Below, one piece after another: positions 1-11,468 of a stretch of DNA of 64,000 nt. The stretch covers positions 6,944,001 through 7,008,000 of the forward strand of contig CM034127.1 of the NCBI GenBank assembly GCA_019914995.1. The letters are read 5' to 3'. The position numbers and the translations under genes were made by a program. This stretch comes from Acanthochlamys bracteata (lineage: Eukaryota; Streptophyta; Magnoliopsida; Pandanales; Velloziaceae). The notes below the pieces were generated by a model. It was not told the DNA's origin. It ran no database searches and saw only the letters and a list, made by a program, of their open reading frames with translations. Positions within the stretch are counted from its first letter, which is position 1. Each line of letters begins with the position of its first letter.

Positions 1-974
1 GCTGCTGCAATATCTTGCTGCATACTGAATTCAGTCACTCACTATCGTTCAAACAGAAAACTTTTGTAGTAAACTTGGCCTTCTTAAGTAACCAAACAGA
101 AAACTGCTATTAGTCAGCTAAGTACTCACGCAGACAATGATTTAATTAAGTATTTATTTACTATGATCTTACTCTGATTGTCTGCATTATCACTTAGTAA
201 CCAAAATTGATATGATCTACTTTTAGGAGGTTCCAATCATGACACATCACAGATGAGCATACATTTATTTTATGCCAATTACTTCACACATACGAAGGGT
301 CTAGCTTTATACTAAAAGCTTGACTGGATATCGTTATCTTGATTAGTTTAGAAATATAATGCTTAAATTAGGCTATCTGATGCCATTTGCTTTGTTAAGT
401 GTGATTGCATTTACCTGTGTAGAAATCTTTGACTTCTTTTAAGGCGGTAAATTTACAACATTAGCTTTCTTCTAATTTTCTTTTTGGTTTCGCCATGAGG
501 AGGATCAAGTCTCATACTTACATACCTTCAAATTCCAAGTTCCCTGAGTATAAGGTTCTTTGTTAGCTCCATACTCCATGCAACAGTGTCATTAGTTATC
601 GTAGTGCTTGAGCTTGTGTTCTTATTCTTACATTAAAGCCTTGTGTTGTGTTAATCATGTACAGGCATGCTTGGGGTGATGTTTTCTGAATCCACGTCAT
701 ATACTGATATACGCTTGCTATTGTGCATATGGCTTTGTGAGATGAAGGACGTGGCGATAATCTGTTATATGTTTATGCTGTCTATTTTGCCTCTCCGGAA
801 TGTTTTTTTTTTGGGCCTGTTTATTGAGATGCCAAAGTTCTACTGATTACATTGCAAAACAATATTTAACTTTTTCATATCCATAAACTACCCCATGCTT
901 CTCTGTTACACCAATAGTCATACTTTGGCGATATCCCACTTATAAGTCGCTGTAAATTCGTATTTGTGTTCCAG
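1..974. other. AT-rich non-coding sequence upstream of the myosin remnant
   Basis: I see no exon, RNA gene or repeat structure here. The stretch ends in a plausible splice acceptor (pyrimidine-poor, AG at 973-974) just before the first recognisable myosin exon, so it may be old intron sequence of that gene, whose 5' part would lie outside the window. This is inference. Confidence 0.5.
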
Positions 975-3120
975 GGTGAAGAGTGCAATGGCCATCTTGC
1001 TTACTGGTTGTCAAAATACAGCCACTTTATTATGTTTGCTCCAAAAGTCTCTTAAAGCTGCAGGGGCACCTGGGACCGTTCAATGGAAGAAGCCCGGCCC
1101 TTTGACATCATTGTTTGGAATGAGCTCAAGTACTCTTCTTATTACTGTATTCACCTATTCTGTTTAGAAACTGGCTGATCTCATAGAGCTGCTTAGACTG
1201 CTGCCTAGGATGTGATTAGATTTGCGACAACTGCTGACATAATGCCTGTGCAGGGATTCCGATCTTCCCCATCTTTGGCAAACCTTGCTGCTGCTGATGG
1301 ATTAGACGTTGTACATCAAGTGGAGGCCAAATATCCTGCTTTCCTTTTCAAGCAGCAGCTTATAGCATATCTTGAAAAGATATATGTGATTATTCACATT
1401 AAGGTGAAAAAGGATTTGAGTTCATTGCTTTCTCTATGCATTCTGGTATTTTGCATTTTTGTAGGACACATATGTTTGTGATCATTTTAGTTATAGTAGA
1501 GCTGATGAGATTGTTAAAATATTATTTTTCTCTCCCTTTATATTGTATAAGTTTCTTATTTCATTGGTTACTTATTTGGCTATGAACTTGAAGGCCCCAA
1601 GGACAACAAGAGCCACAATGCCAAGGGGGTTTGTGCATTCACTTGGCAGTCAAGCACAAAACAGTCACTGGCAGAGCATAACTGAGTACCTCCGAAATCT
1701 TTTGAAGACGTTGCAATAAAACTATGTTAGACTATATAAAATTCATTTTGATGGAAGTTCCAGTTGTATGTAATATGATAACAAGTTGCTGTTGCAGGTT
1801 CCTCACACGAAATTCTTTACAGATAGTCACTTCCATGAAAGTGCGACTTTTCAGTGGGTTCGTAGTAGGTCATTCAATGGTTTGCATAAACCCCAAGCCT
1901 AAACCACTTAATTCCAAATAAGTGGAACTAGATTTCAATCTTCTGTTTTCTCCTTTTACAGTCTCCTTCTTCGTCGCGAATGTTGCTCCTTCAGCAATGG
2001 AATATGTAAAAGCAGAACTAGAGTTATGGTGCGCGCAAGCAAAACCAGAGGCAACAACCCTACTAACTATTTCTAATTAAATGTTGTCCTAAGCCTAGGC
2101 ATAGTTGGGAGAATTCTAAGGGCTTAATAATTACTCTGCTGCAGCATGCGGGATCATCTTTGGAAGAACTTAAGCACGTTGTCAGGAGGTTGGGTATGTT
2201 TGTGTTCTTTGGCTGTGTGCTTGTTTTTCCAATTTTCTTTGGGATAAAATTTACTCCTTTTTTTTTCTTTTTTTGAAAGTATAGCGTGTTTTGGAGATCC
2301 TATAAAGTGCTGAACAATCGCGTGACAAGCTTGATGAATTGCCTTAAATATATAAGCACCTAATTGTCTCACTGTCTTCCACTTCAAACAAGTTCACATG
2401 AGACCCTGTGAAAATGTCAGGAGATCCAATTGGTATATTCTTTTATCCTTTCGTTCAGTCCGCAGGTCATATTTCAAAAGTTCAGATTTCAAATAATGAA
2501 GTAGTCAACGATCTCTGCCCAGTAATGCCATCTTTCATTTTATTTCCTGCCGTTTGTATTGTATAAACATGCGGTCTTATACTTCCTTTTGGCAGGTCCT
2601 TAGTGTACAGCAGCTTCATAGAATTTGCACAGAGTATTAGGATGATAAATATAGTACCCAAGAGTGTTTATATCAGTGTAAGTTCTTGAAGTTGACTCTA
2701 TTTACCTCTGGAATTAACATTTTATGAAGCGAAATTCCTTCATTCTACCATCACTGCTTATTCATTAACAAATGTCTAATTGTGCGGTCAGTACTTTCTT
2801 AGCAGTATCTAAATGTAAACCTACTGTTGGTTTTGGATTTTGATACAGGTTCTTCCAAATATGAGAATTTAAGGACAGAGGAGTCAAACAATGCTGTTAG
2901 CAGTGCATTTTTGCTGAGAGACAATTGCGGGTGAGTTATAATTCTCGAATACTCCTGTTATTGTATAGAAACTTGCAGCAGTTTACTGAATTCCTGCTTG
3001 TAGCGTCCTTTTCTCAATTGATGACATATAAAATGCCATAGATGAGAAAGACTTTTCAGAGGCTAAACCACCTGAATAGCTTCTTCGGAATCCAGCCTTC
3101 CAATTTTTACAGCAGTGAAG
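975..3120 (+). pseudogene. Myosin XI 3'-end pseudogene (tail / DIL domain exons)
   Basis: Class XI myosins are plant actin motors that move organelles; the C-terminal globular tail (DIL domain) binds cargo. Translated pieces in order match that tail: LAYWLS then TATLLCLLQKSLKAAGAPGT near 1000-1075, [15 protein letters not shown] (about 1318-1365), EKIY and LCI up to 1450, APRTTRA near 1592, HWQSI near 1665, SLLLRRECCSFSNG (1962-2000), EYVKAELELWC (to 2040), LEELKHV near 2160, SVQQLHRICTEY (about 2600-2637), TEESNNAVSSAFLL near 2876, and EKDFSEAKPPE with RNPAFQF near 3050-3105, which resembles the usual C-terminus. Pieces are separated by intron-like spacers. It is broken: one extra A in the run 1013-1016 shifts frame, stops replace codons near 2637, 2870 and 3080, and several splice borders are lost. 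The motor head is not in the window. Confidence 0.85.
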
Positions 3121-3916
3121 TGCTGGAAGCTCGATGATTTCTTTCATTTAGTTGATCTTATGCAAGGCCTGCACCTGGACACTGACCTAGCTATTGAGAA
3201 TAGTACATATTTATCCATTCTTAATTTGTTTGTAAATTATTCTTTGTATCAAGGTTCACAGGAAATTTGAAGGTGTAGGGTTCTCGGTAGTTTATCATTG
3301 TTTTTCCTATTGTAGGTTCATGTTTATGTTTATTTACAAAATGTTGTGGGAAGACATTAAATTTGTATAGGCTTTTTATTTTAAGCGTTCGTTTTTAGAA
3401 ACAAATGTAAAGCGACAGTGTAAGATGGAATAAGAAAGCATATGTCAAGTAATATTGTTTTATCAGGAGTGTAGATGTTTTCAATTCACATCAAGAATTG
3501 TAACTGGTTGAGTTGGTTTTTCCATGTGCAGGTGAGGTGTGTATATTTATGCCTTCTCGTTATGTCAAGCTACTGTGTCTAACTAGCTGGGTTGAGCTAC
3601 CATTCAAATTCTATTTTTCTAAACTAACTTTCAATATAAAATAAATAAAAAATTTAATATAAACTTTTCTATTAAAATTTGTTTTTGAAAATTTAATTTT
3701 AAAACTTATTTTTAATACAAAATTAATATAAATATATCTTTATTAAAATTTTAAATCTTAAATTTAATTTTTTTAAATTTATTTTAAAAAGTGAGTTTAT
3801 TTCAAGATAAACACATTTTAAAGTAAGCATTCCTTATTTTAGTCATGGGCAACGATGAGAATGTTAGCAATTGCCAGATTCTCCGAGAAAACATCAAAGA
3901 ACTAGTTCATCTATTC
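3121..3916. other. AT-rich intergenic spacer
   Basis: Very A+T-rich sequence with homopolymer runs, especially 3600-3800. No coding signal, RNA gene or terminal repeat was seen. Confidence 0.6.
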
Positions 3917-4778
3917 TAATAGTGGCAATATATGAAACGACATGAACATTCAATTCGAAACCGATTCACTTAATACGAGTTAAAGTTAGAAAATCTGACA
4001 TGTCATAAATATATAAATTGTATTAGAATTGAACGAATTTTATTCGATAATTAAATGGATCGATCCGACTCGACCTGAAATTGACTTACCAATCACAATT
4101 GCCATATTTTGAAAGAACAACTCTTTTCTATTTTTTTCTTATCATGTAATAAAATCTTGATAATAAAAAAAATTGATAATAGTAATTCATAAATTATTAA
4201 AATATAGTTTATTTATAATTAATCGTATAGTTTCATACCTTAGTAAAGTAGTGCAAAATGTGAATTATAATATTATCAAAAGTATTGGTATATAGTTGTT
4301 TCTTTAAATACGAATTTAGATTTTGTAAAAATATTTTTGTAAAATTTTTTTGAACTATCTATGTTTTTCAAGATTTTTTATTGAAAGTATTATTATATTT
4401 TATAATCATAAAATTTCAGCTGTCACTATATATTTTCAAAATATAAAATTTTTTGAAATATTTTAAAGACTGATGACGATATTAAGTAATGCACATTTTT
4501 TATGAACACTCATCATATTTCTTTACCAAAAACATTGTGCATATTAATTGTAACTGATCTTATAATTTCTCTTATACTTAAAAGTATAATTCAATAATTA
4601 ATAATTTTAATTATTAAATTGGTCGATCGAATTTGATCTGATTATTAAATAAGTTGGATTATGATTGACAATTTTGATCCATATAAATTTATAAATTGGG
4701 TTAGAGTTGAACGAATTTAACCATATTATTAAATAGATCAATCCAAAATCAATCCACAAAACCAAATTGCCACTCCTA
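3917..4778. mobile_element. Non-autonomous hAT-type element (MITE), TSD ATCTATTC
   Basis: The ends are inverted repeats: the left end reads TAATAGTGGCAAT and the right end, read in reverse complement, reads TAGGAGTGGCAAT. Both are flanked by a perfect 8-bp duplication ATCTATTC (3909-3916 and 4779-4786). An 8-bp TSD and a TIR of the form TAGGGGTGGCAA are typical of hAT superfamily elements. There is no transposase ORF. The interior around 3960-4107 itself resembles the 3' end of the same family (a second ATTGCCA terminus near 4100), so this may be one copy inserted in or joined to another. Related copies lie at 46363-46921 and from 63914. Confidence 0.85.
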
Positions 4779-5557
4779 ATCTATTCAATTCATAAAGTTG
4801 TGAGCGAGATCAGAGCATTTTGTTGTCCCTTAAGCCTATAAATACTACACCGCTTTATCTTTAAATTTAATGCATATTTTTCAACAATTTTTAATCTAAT
4901 TTTTTATTTTATATATTTAAATAAAAATTGTAGAGTATTTAACAGAATGTTTTTTAAATTTTCAAATGATAAAAAGATTTACAAATGTAAGGTTTCATTT
5001 ATTTATTTATTATTATTATTATTATTATTTGTTTAGATAAAAAATAGAGTTATTTTAAAAAACTTTTAAAATATTATTTATTTTAGAAAAGCTTCACTAA
5101 TAAGCACTCTCAAATATCTCTGAGAAACAAAAATGTTACATGTCTTTACATACATAGAAGTTATTTTTGTGCCAACTTTCATATGTTTTCAGATGTATTA
5201 TTGACCATACAATAAATATAGTCTCATTCATCTAATATGTATACCACATTCTATAACAATGTAGAAGCTTTGTCTAACATTATATTTTGTTTTCTACTTT
5301 TATCTGAAATTTATTTCAACATAAAATTTGCATTTAAGAATGCTGTTATGGGGTGATTTAGGGTTGCTTAAAATAAGTTATTTTTGGTAAAGAATACATT
5401 TAGTAAAGTTTAAAAAAAATAAGTTTATCCTTTTAGCTTAAAAAAAAAAAAAATATTTATAGTGTTTCAATGGCACACAATTATCTATATTTTTAATTTT
5501 TATTAAAATTGAAATGAAATAATCACTTATAATGAAACCTCAGACATGCCTATCTAT
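4779..5557. other. AT-rich intergenic spacer with a microsatellite
   Basis: Low-complexity AT-rich DNA. It contains a short TTAT/TTA microsatellite (about 5001-5030) and a poly-A run near 5440. No gene seen. Confidence 0.6.
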
Positions 5558-6723
5558 CAGAGTTGGCAGAATGGACCCGTTCGCCGACCCGAAAATCTCT
5601 TTGGATCCGCGGGTCGAACCGCAGGTTGATCTGCCAACATTGTTTCTTTCAATACCCAACCACAACAACAACAACGAACAAAGTTGCCAAGAAAGAAGAA
5701 GAAGAAGATCGATTTATACAGAATAACAACGGAATAATAATATCATCATGATCCGATCAACCAACTTCATCGGATTCACCTCAACCACAGATCAATAGTC
5801 ATTGATATATAAATCGTCATTGATATATAACACGATAGTAACTATTAAACACCACCGTCAGAATAGATAACCACAGATAATAACACGATAATAACCATAG
5901 ATGTGTGGACATTGTCAGAGTAATTACGCCAGAATTCCTCGTCGAGATGTCATCGGACAACACCACTGCTAACAACAACAAGAGAGGGAAGGAGAAATAA
6001 TCAGTGAGTTTGCCTAACTACAATACTAAGAGAATCAAAGAATTAGATCGGAGCTCGTCGTCGGTGTTATTGATACAGGAATTACTTCAAAACACACGAG
6101 CTTCTCCGACAAAGACTTGAACCCCGTTCCCTCCTCGCACAAAGTTTGTGTTGTTGGACCGGAGTTTTCGTCAAACCACTGCACCAGGAAACTCGTCGGT
6201 GCTAGGTTCTTCTCTTCTGGATGTGAAGCTTCCGCCGGAGCTATGAATGAAATGGCAAAGATGAAATCTTCAATCGATATCGACGGTCATGGAATGTATA
6301 CTACACCGATTGGTGACTACTTCGACTCTGAACACAAAGCTTGTGGAGTACAAAGTCTACTGGATTGTGGCCGCTTCGACTCTAGTGTCACAGCTGCGTT
6401 CGACGCAGCTATCATCGGCGGCGTCTACGTTATATCGCTGTCCCTTGGCAGAGTAGTTGTTCTACACCATCTCACTGGTAAAGAAAGCCTCGCCGAAGAA
6501 CGGAAGACGACGAATCTGAGGAGAAACTCTAGAGCTCAAGGACCTGAGTGGTGAGACGAGTCGGTGAAGATGACGCTTGAAGGTTCGTGTTGCAGCTTCT
6601 CAAAAACAGATAAAAAATCTTTTTTTTAATTTCGTACCGGATCAGTTGCGTATTCGGTCAGAGTTTTTAGCTTCATAATTTTCGGATCGATTTGAACAGT
6701 ATAGTTGAGGTCTGACAACTATG
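5558..6723 (+). mobile_element. hAT-like non-autonomous element carrying a subtilase gene fragment
   Basis: The left end reads CAGAGTTGGCAGA (5558-5570); the right end in reverse complement reads CATAGTTGTCAGA (6723-6711), 11 of 13 matching. Outside them are CTATCTAT (5550-5557) and CTATTTAT (6724-6731), an imperfect 8-bp target duplication. Just inside both ends are GGACC/GATCCG-type motifs. The interior is more GC-rich than its surroundings and holds a protease-derived reading frame (6030-6554). The element type is inferred from TSD length; there is no transposase. A small relative with the same TIR lies at 61383-61483. Confidence 0.6.
6030..6554 (+). pseudogene. Subtilisin-like serine protease (subtilase) N-catalytic fragment
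   Basis: The open frame shows the first part of a plant subtilase catalytic domain. GVIDTG (about 6063-6080) holds the catalytic Asp, followed by SFSDKDLNPVPS, RKLVGARFFSSG, then DIDGHGM near 6280, which keeps the catalytic His but has Tyr where the family's second His of GHGTH stands. After a shortened stretch comes VYVISLSLG (about 6420-6450), the end of the family block VDVLSLSLG. The PA insert, Asn of the oxyanion hole and the catalytic Ser region are absent, the signal peptide and propeptide are missing, and the C-terminus after 6453 is unrelated. In the family the full enzyme is about 750 residues; this is about 170. It lies wholly inside the TIR element 5558-6723, so it looks captured rather than a resident gene. 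Confidence 0.8.
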
Positions 6724-8270
6724 CTATTTATCTCGCTACAAAGAATTTTTTTTTTAAAACAAAAATACTAGGTGGCTATGTGTTACTCGCTAATCTATGT
6801 AGTGAATAAAAAAGTTCAGAACGTACAAAACTCTTATATAAATGGTTTTCTAATTAGATAAGTTAGGGCTACTAAAGAGAAACAAAATAATAAATTCCAA
6901 AATATAAAAAAACACAAGAAGTATACAAGAAAGCTGGACGAATTCCAAAAAATCGAGAAGCAACTTACAAAAATAAAAGAAAAAATCAGACAAAAACTTC
7001 CCAAACGCATTTCCAAATATCAAAAGAAATAGCCAGTTCGAATCTAGACTAAGGGTGTGCAGCTTATAAAAACTGCTTTTCAATTTTTCTTCATTTTATA
7101 TTTTTCAATACATATTTTATAAATATATAAAAAATTTATTTAAAAATTTAGAAAGTGTAAAAAAATTTTACGGAGTGAGATATTTTTATTGCATATTTTT
7201 ATTATTTTTTTAGAAGTAAAAAAAATAGAGCTCGTTTTTTAAAAAAAACAAAAATACTCTCCATTTAAAAAAAATTTCATTTCATAAGTAATCCCATACG
7301 CTTCCGAACAATTAAAAATAAGTGGGCTCTAATATACTAAAAGTTTCGAATTTAAAGTTCAATTCAATTGATAACAAAAATCAAGGTTATCAAAATTTTA
7401 TTTTAAACTTAAAATTTCTATAACTTTATATCAACAAAATAATTCTATTTTAAATTAATTTTTTTCTAAATTAAATGTCAAATCTTTTTAAAATTTTATT
7501 TTTGAAGAAATTTTTATAATTAATAAAAATTTGAGAGGACTTTTTGTAACATTTTAGATATTTTTCTGCAAAATTTAAAAAGATTTGATGTAAATATATA
7601 ATTTTGAAAGATTTTCTATAAAATTAGAAAGATTTTTTATAAAATTTAAAAGAATGTTTTTTTAAAATTTGTAAATAAATTTTTATGAAAATATTAGAAA
7701 ACTTTTATATAAAATTTTTAATCGTATTAAAAAAATTTATAAAATTTAACTATATATAAAATTTTATAATTTTATTTAAAATTTTAATTTTACGATTCTA
7801 AATATGCGGATAGTTTTATCTAAATTTTTGATTTTGACAAACTTAATAAAAATCAAAATTTTAAATCTTATGTATGTTATTTCAATGTTAACTTTTCCCA
7901 ACAAATTATTAGCACAATATTTGCATGACCCGAAATTAGTACCAAATGTATGTATTTGGTTAGGAACATTTACGGCTGCAGTCTTAAACTGAAGGCTTAA
8001 TTCAAAGAGGTTCTAAACTTTCGGTTTCTTACTTAAATTTGAACTTTTAATTGAAACATGACAAACTATTTAGAATGATTCAATTGATAATTTTAAATGT
8101 AATTTGGTAACTTGTTTTGTCATTTTATATTTTAAGTTGGTGCCTAAAAATCTACACAGTTTCTCTGTAAAATGATTTGAAGCTATTAACAGGCTCAATA
8201 TTTTTTAATTACTTTTCGTATAAAATTCATAATCTAAAAAATTGTCTTTTGGTTTAAACAAAATTTCACG
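6724..8270. other. AT-rich intergenic spacer upstream of the TPR gene
   Basis: Mostly long A and T runs; short ORFs on either strand have low-complexity K/N/F/L composition and no family signal. No terminal repeats recognised. Confidence 0.6.
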
Positions 8271-8272
8271 TA

Positions 8273-8280
8273 CTATATAA
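8273..8280 (+). promoter_or_regulatory. Candidate TATA box for the TPR gene
   Basis: CTATATAA lies about 590 bases before the start codon and ahead of a pyrimidine-rich leader that includes a (CT)n tract at 8527-8548. The long distance requires a long 5' leader, so this is only a candidate. Confidence 0.3.
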
Positions 8281-8631
8281 ACGTATTACTAGTTATCCTA
8301 TAATACATCATTCCCAGTTAGATGATATTTCAAATAAAAAAGTATAAAAAGTATATGATGATTTTATTAGCAATCATAAAATTAGTTAGAAAGCAGTAAA
8401 AGCATACAAGTTACATTCGTCTTCCTCGTGTCCACCTTGAACCGCTTTTACCCAGAACCGTCCGCTGCCGGCAAGATCTGTCTCCACTTGGCTCATTCTT
8501 GTCCTTCTTCTTTTCGCCTGCTCCTGCTCTCTCTCTCTCTCTCTCTTGCTGCAATTACTGCTACCTTATCTCCACAGAATTCCATCGCGTTCGGCTGCCG
8601 GCAATCACCCGAGTGCCTCCTTTTTCTTTGA

Positions 8632-8715
8632 ATGTGTCGTGGGCATTGTCTTCTTCAGTGTTGTTTACTGACTGCTCTCCAGCTTCGTTTCATAGTCAAC
8701 TTTTTTGAATGGTGA
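8632..8715 (+). promoter_or_regulatory. Upstream ORF (27 codons) in the TPR gene leader
   Basis: The first ATG of the presumed leader opens a 27-codon frame that ends with TGA at 8713-8715, before the main ATG at 8866. Its last codons overlap a good splice donor (GTGAGT from 8712). With the AG at 8800-8801 this could bound a 90-bp leader intron. Whether it is translated is unknown. Confidence 0.35.
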
Positions 8716-8865
8716 GTTCGAAGTTTTTTCCGTAGACCTTATAAGATTTAGTCTGTGTGGTATTGATTGATCCTACCATTTGTGGAATTCATTCTTAGCA
8801 GAAGAAAAAGAGAAAGAGACTTTCTTTTTTTTGTTTTGGTTTTGTGAATCATATACCTAAGCGTA

Positions 8866-11419
8866 ATGAGAAGAAGGGCTTGCTCTTATCTTTTCTACTT
8901 ATTCTTCCCAAAACCCACTATCCATTCCCAAAACCTCCCCAAACTTCTTCACTCAACCCTCAATCATTCCCTTCACTTCCCCCCATCACCATCCGGGCAA
9001 TGTCCATCCCGGGTTTCCCAGAATCTCTTTTATTCCCAGACTGCACCTCTTTCTGCCCACAATCAAACTTCTTACCTAGACCTTCTGAACGCCGCCACCA
9101 CCACCACCGAGATTGTCACTGCTTTTAAAACTCTAGAACACAATCTCTCTCCCTCCAAGGAATCGCTTGCCCTAGCATGGCTGAAAGCATCTAAGAAAAT
9201 TATCCAATTACCCTCGCCGGTACAAGAAGATTACCAGACTGCCTTGGACTTTGCTCTCAGAGCTATCACTGTCTTCGAAAACTCTGGTGAAGAACCACTT
9301 AAAGTTTCTGAGGCTCTCTACATACTCGGTTTTGCATCTTTCAAGCTTGGAAAGCTCCAGAATAGTATGGAATCTCTTGAGGCTGCAGAATCAGTTCTGG
9401 TAGAGCTAGAATCAGAATTTAATACTTATGCCGAGGTGAAAAGGTTAAGTGTTTCCGTTCAGTCGCAGCTCGGCAAGACGAAAGTAGCATTGGGTCAGAG
9501 ATACAATGCTGTGAGTAACTTGAGGAAGGCATTGATGCTTAAAGGATCATTGCTGGAGCTAGGCAGTACGGAATTGGCTGACGAGTTTAAGAGCTTTGCA
9601 GAGGCTTGCAATTCTGTCTTGGATTTTCCGGAGGCTTTGTCCATGTCTTTGAAGGCGTTGGAAATCTATGAAAGCAATTTTGGCGAGGAATCATTGGAAG
9701 TGGTAGGGATTCGACGATTTCTTGGAGTAGTGTATATTGGGTTGGGGGAGAGTGCCAAGGCACTGCTGCAGTATGAGGTTGCAAAGAAGGTCCTGAAGAG
9801 ATTGGGTGTAGAGGATTTGTTGGTTGAGGTGAATATTGAGGCTTCTCGTGTGCTTATTGATATGAGCCGGCTTGATGAGGCAATCAACAATTTGAAAGGT
9901 GCGGTACAAAGACTGGATAAGGAAAGCGAGTTGCGAGCATTAGTCTTTTCTTTAATGGCAAAGGCCATGTTTGATCAGGAGAAGTTTTCAGATGCCAAAA
10001 GATGCTTGGAGATATCATGTGGTATCCTTGACAAGAAGGAGATGGAGTCACCGGTGATGGTTGCCGAAACTTTTGCAGAGGTCTCTATGCTATATGAGGC
10101 AATGAGTGAGTTCGAGATTGCCATGTCTTTGATGAAGAGGACGCTTGCTATACTTGAAAGGCTCCCAGAAGAGAGCCACCTTGAAGGTAGTATCTCAGCG
10201 AGGCTTGGCTGGCTCCTTCTCTCGACAGGAAGAGCTGTTCAGGCTGTTCCGCATCTAGAAAGTGCAGTTGAGAGGCTTCAGGGAAGCTTTGGATCAAAGC
10301 ATTTTGGGTTAGGGTTTGCTTACAAACATTTGGGTCAAGCATATTTAGAAATTAGCCAGTCTCATTCTGCTATAAAGGTACTTCTACTTGCAAAGAGCAT
10401 CATTTATGCATGCTATGGGGTACAGAACCAGGAGTCCATTGAAGTATGTCAGTGCCTTGCAAATGCATATGGATCAATTGGAAGGTACAATTGTTCCTTT
10501 TATGACGCTTTCATAGCTTTCCTTATGCCTATAAATTGGTAATTACTTCTGTTCATGCTCATGAAACTTAAGCACATCCGATCATTGGTAGCAATTGTGT
10601 TCTCCATGACAGGATATTATGATATTCGCTTCTTTAGATTTGTTGTGGAACGAGAATTTTTGAAGCCAATCTTCACTTTAGGAAACAATATAATCATAAA
10701 AAGTACATGGTTCATGATTGATTTTGACGGTCTTCTAATAAACCGACTAGAGAAATTCTCAAGATTCAGGGGTATGACTAGACAAGGGTGTTCCGCTGTC
10801 ATACATACAAGCATATGTACACATGTATGGTATTGCAACTATTTGTATTAATGCATATGTATTCACTGAATGGTTGTTGCATACTATACTTGTCCACACC
10901 ATTAAATTCATCTGTTTCTATCTTGGTTATGCAGACACTTATTATACATAACTATTTCAAGATTACTCGATGTAAGCATTTTGTGGTCAATATGTTTTTG
11001 TTTTCGATAAACATAACTACATTGGAATAATGGAAAGAAAAATTGGAAAGTGTTTAAGGTTTTTCAGTAGAAAGAAGGTATTGTGTTTAGTGGCTAGAAA
11101 AAGGTAATTAAAAAGAAAATCAATGGTGCTCATTCTAGCCCTGTTAGTTCTGTTTATTTTATCCAAATCATGCAATATTGCCCTTTGTATTCGTCATTAT
11201 TAGAGTATTATATATATATATATATATATGGAAGGGATAGGGACATTCTAATTCTTATGCACACTGCAGCGCACTCCATTGCCGTTTGTGGCCGTAGGGA
11301 TCTTCAAATCCAATCCCTATCGTTGGATATGAAAAACTACGAGTCTTTAACATACTGACAAAATTTCATCGCGATAGGATTACGAATAGACCTTCATCCG
11401 GTTACTTGATCAAAATGAC

Positions 11420-11468
<49 letters not shown>

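Noticed and set aside
9587-10342. Several minus-strand ORFs over exon 1 of the TPR gene
   Set aside because: They are antisense shadows of a clearly coding plus strand.
10485-10542. Continuation of the TPR reading frame past the donor to a stop at 10542 (558 residues)
   Set aside because: The added residues are unlike the TPR region, while splicing to 13467 restores an in-phase TPR helix and a natural C-terminus. At most it is an intron-retention form.
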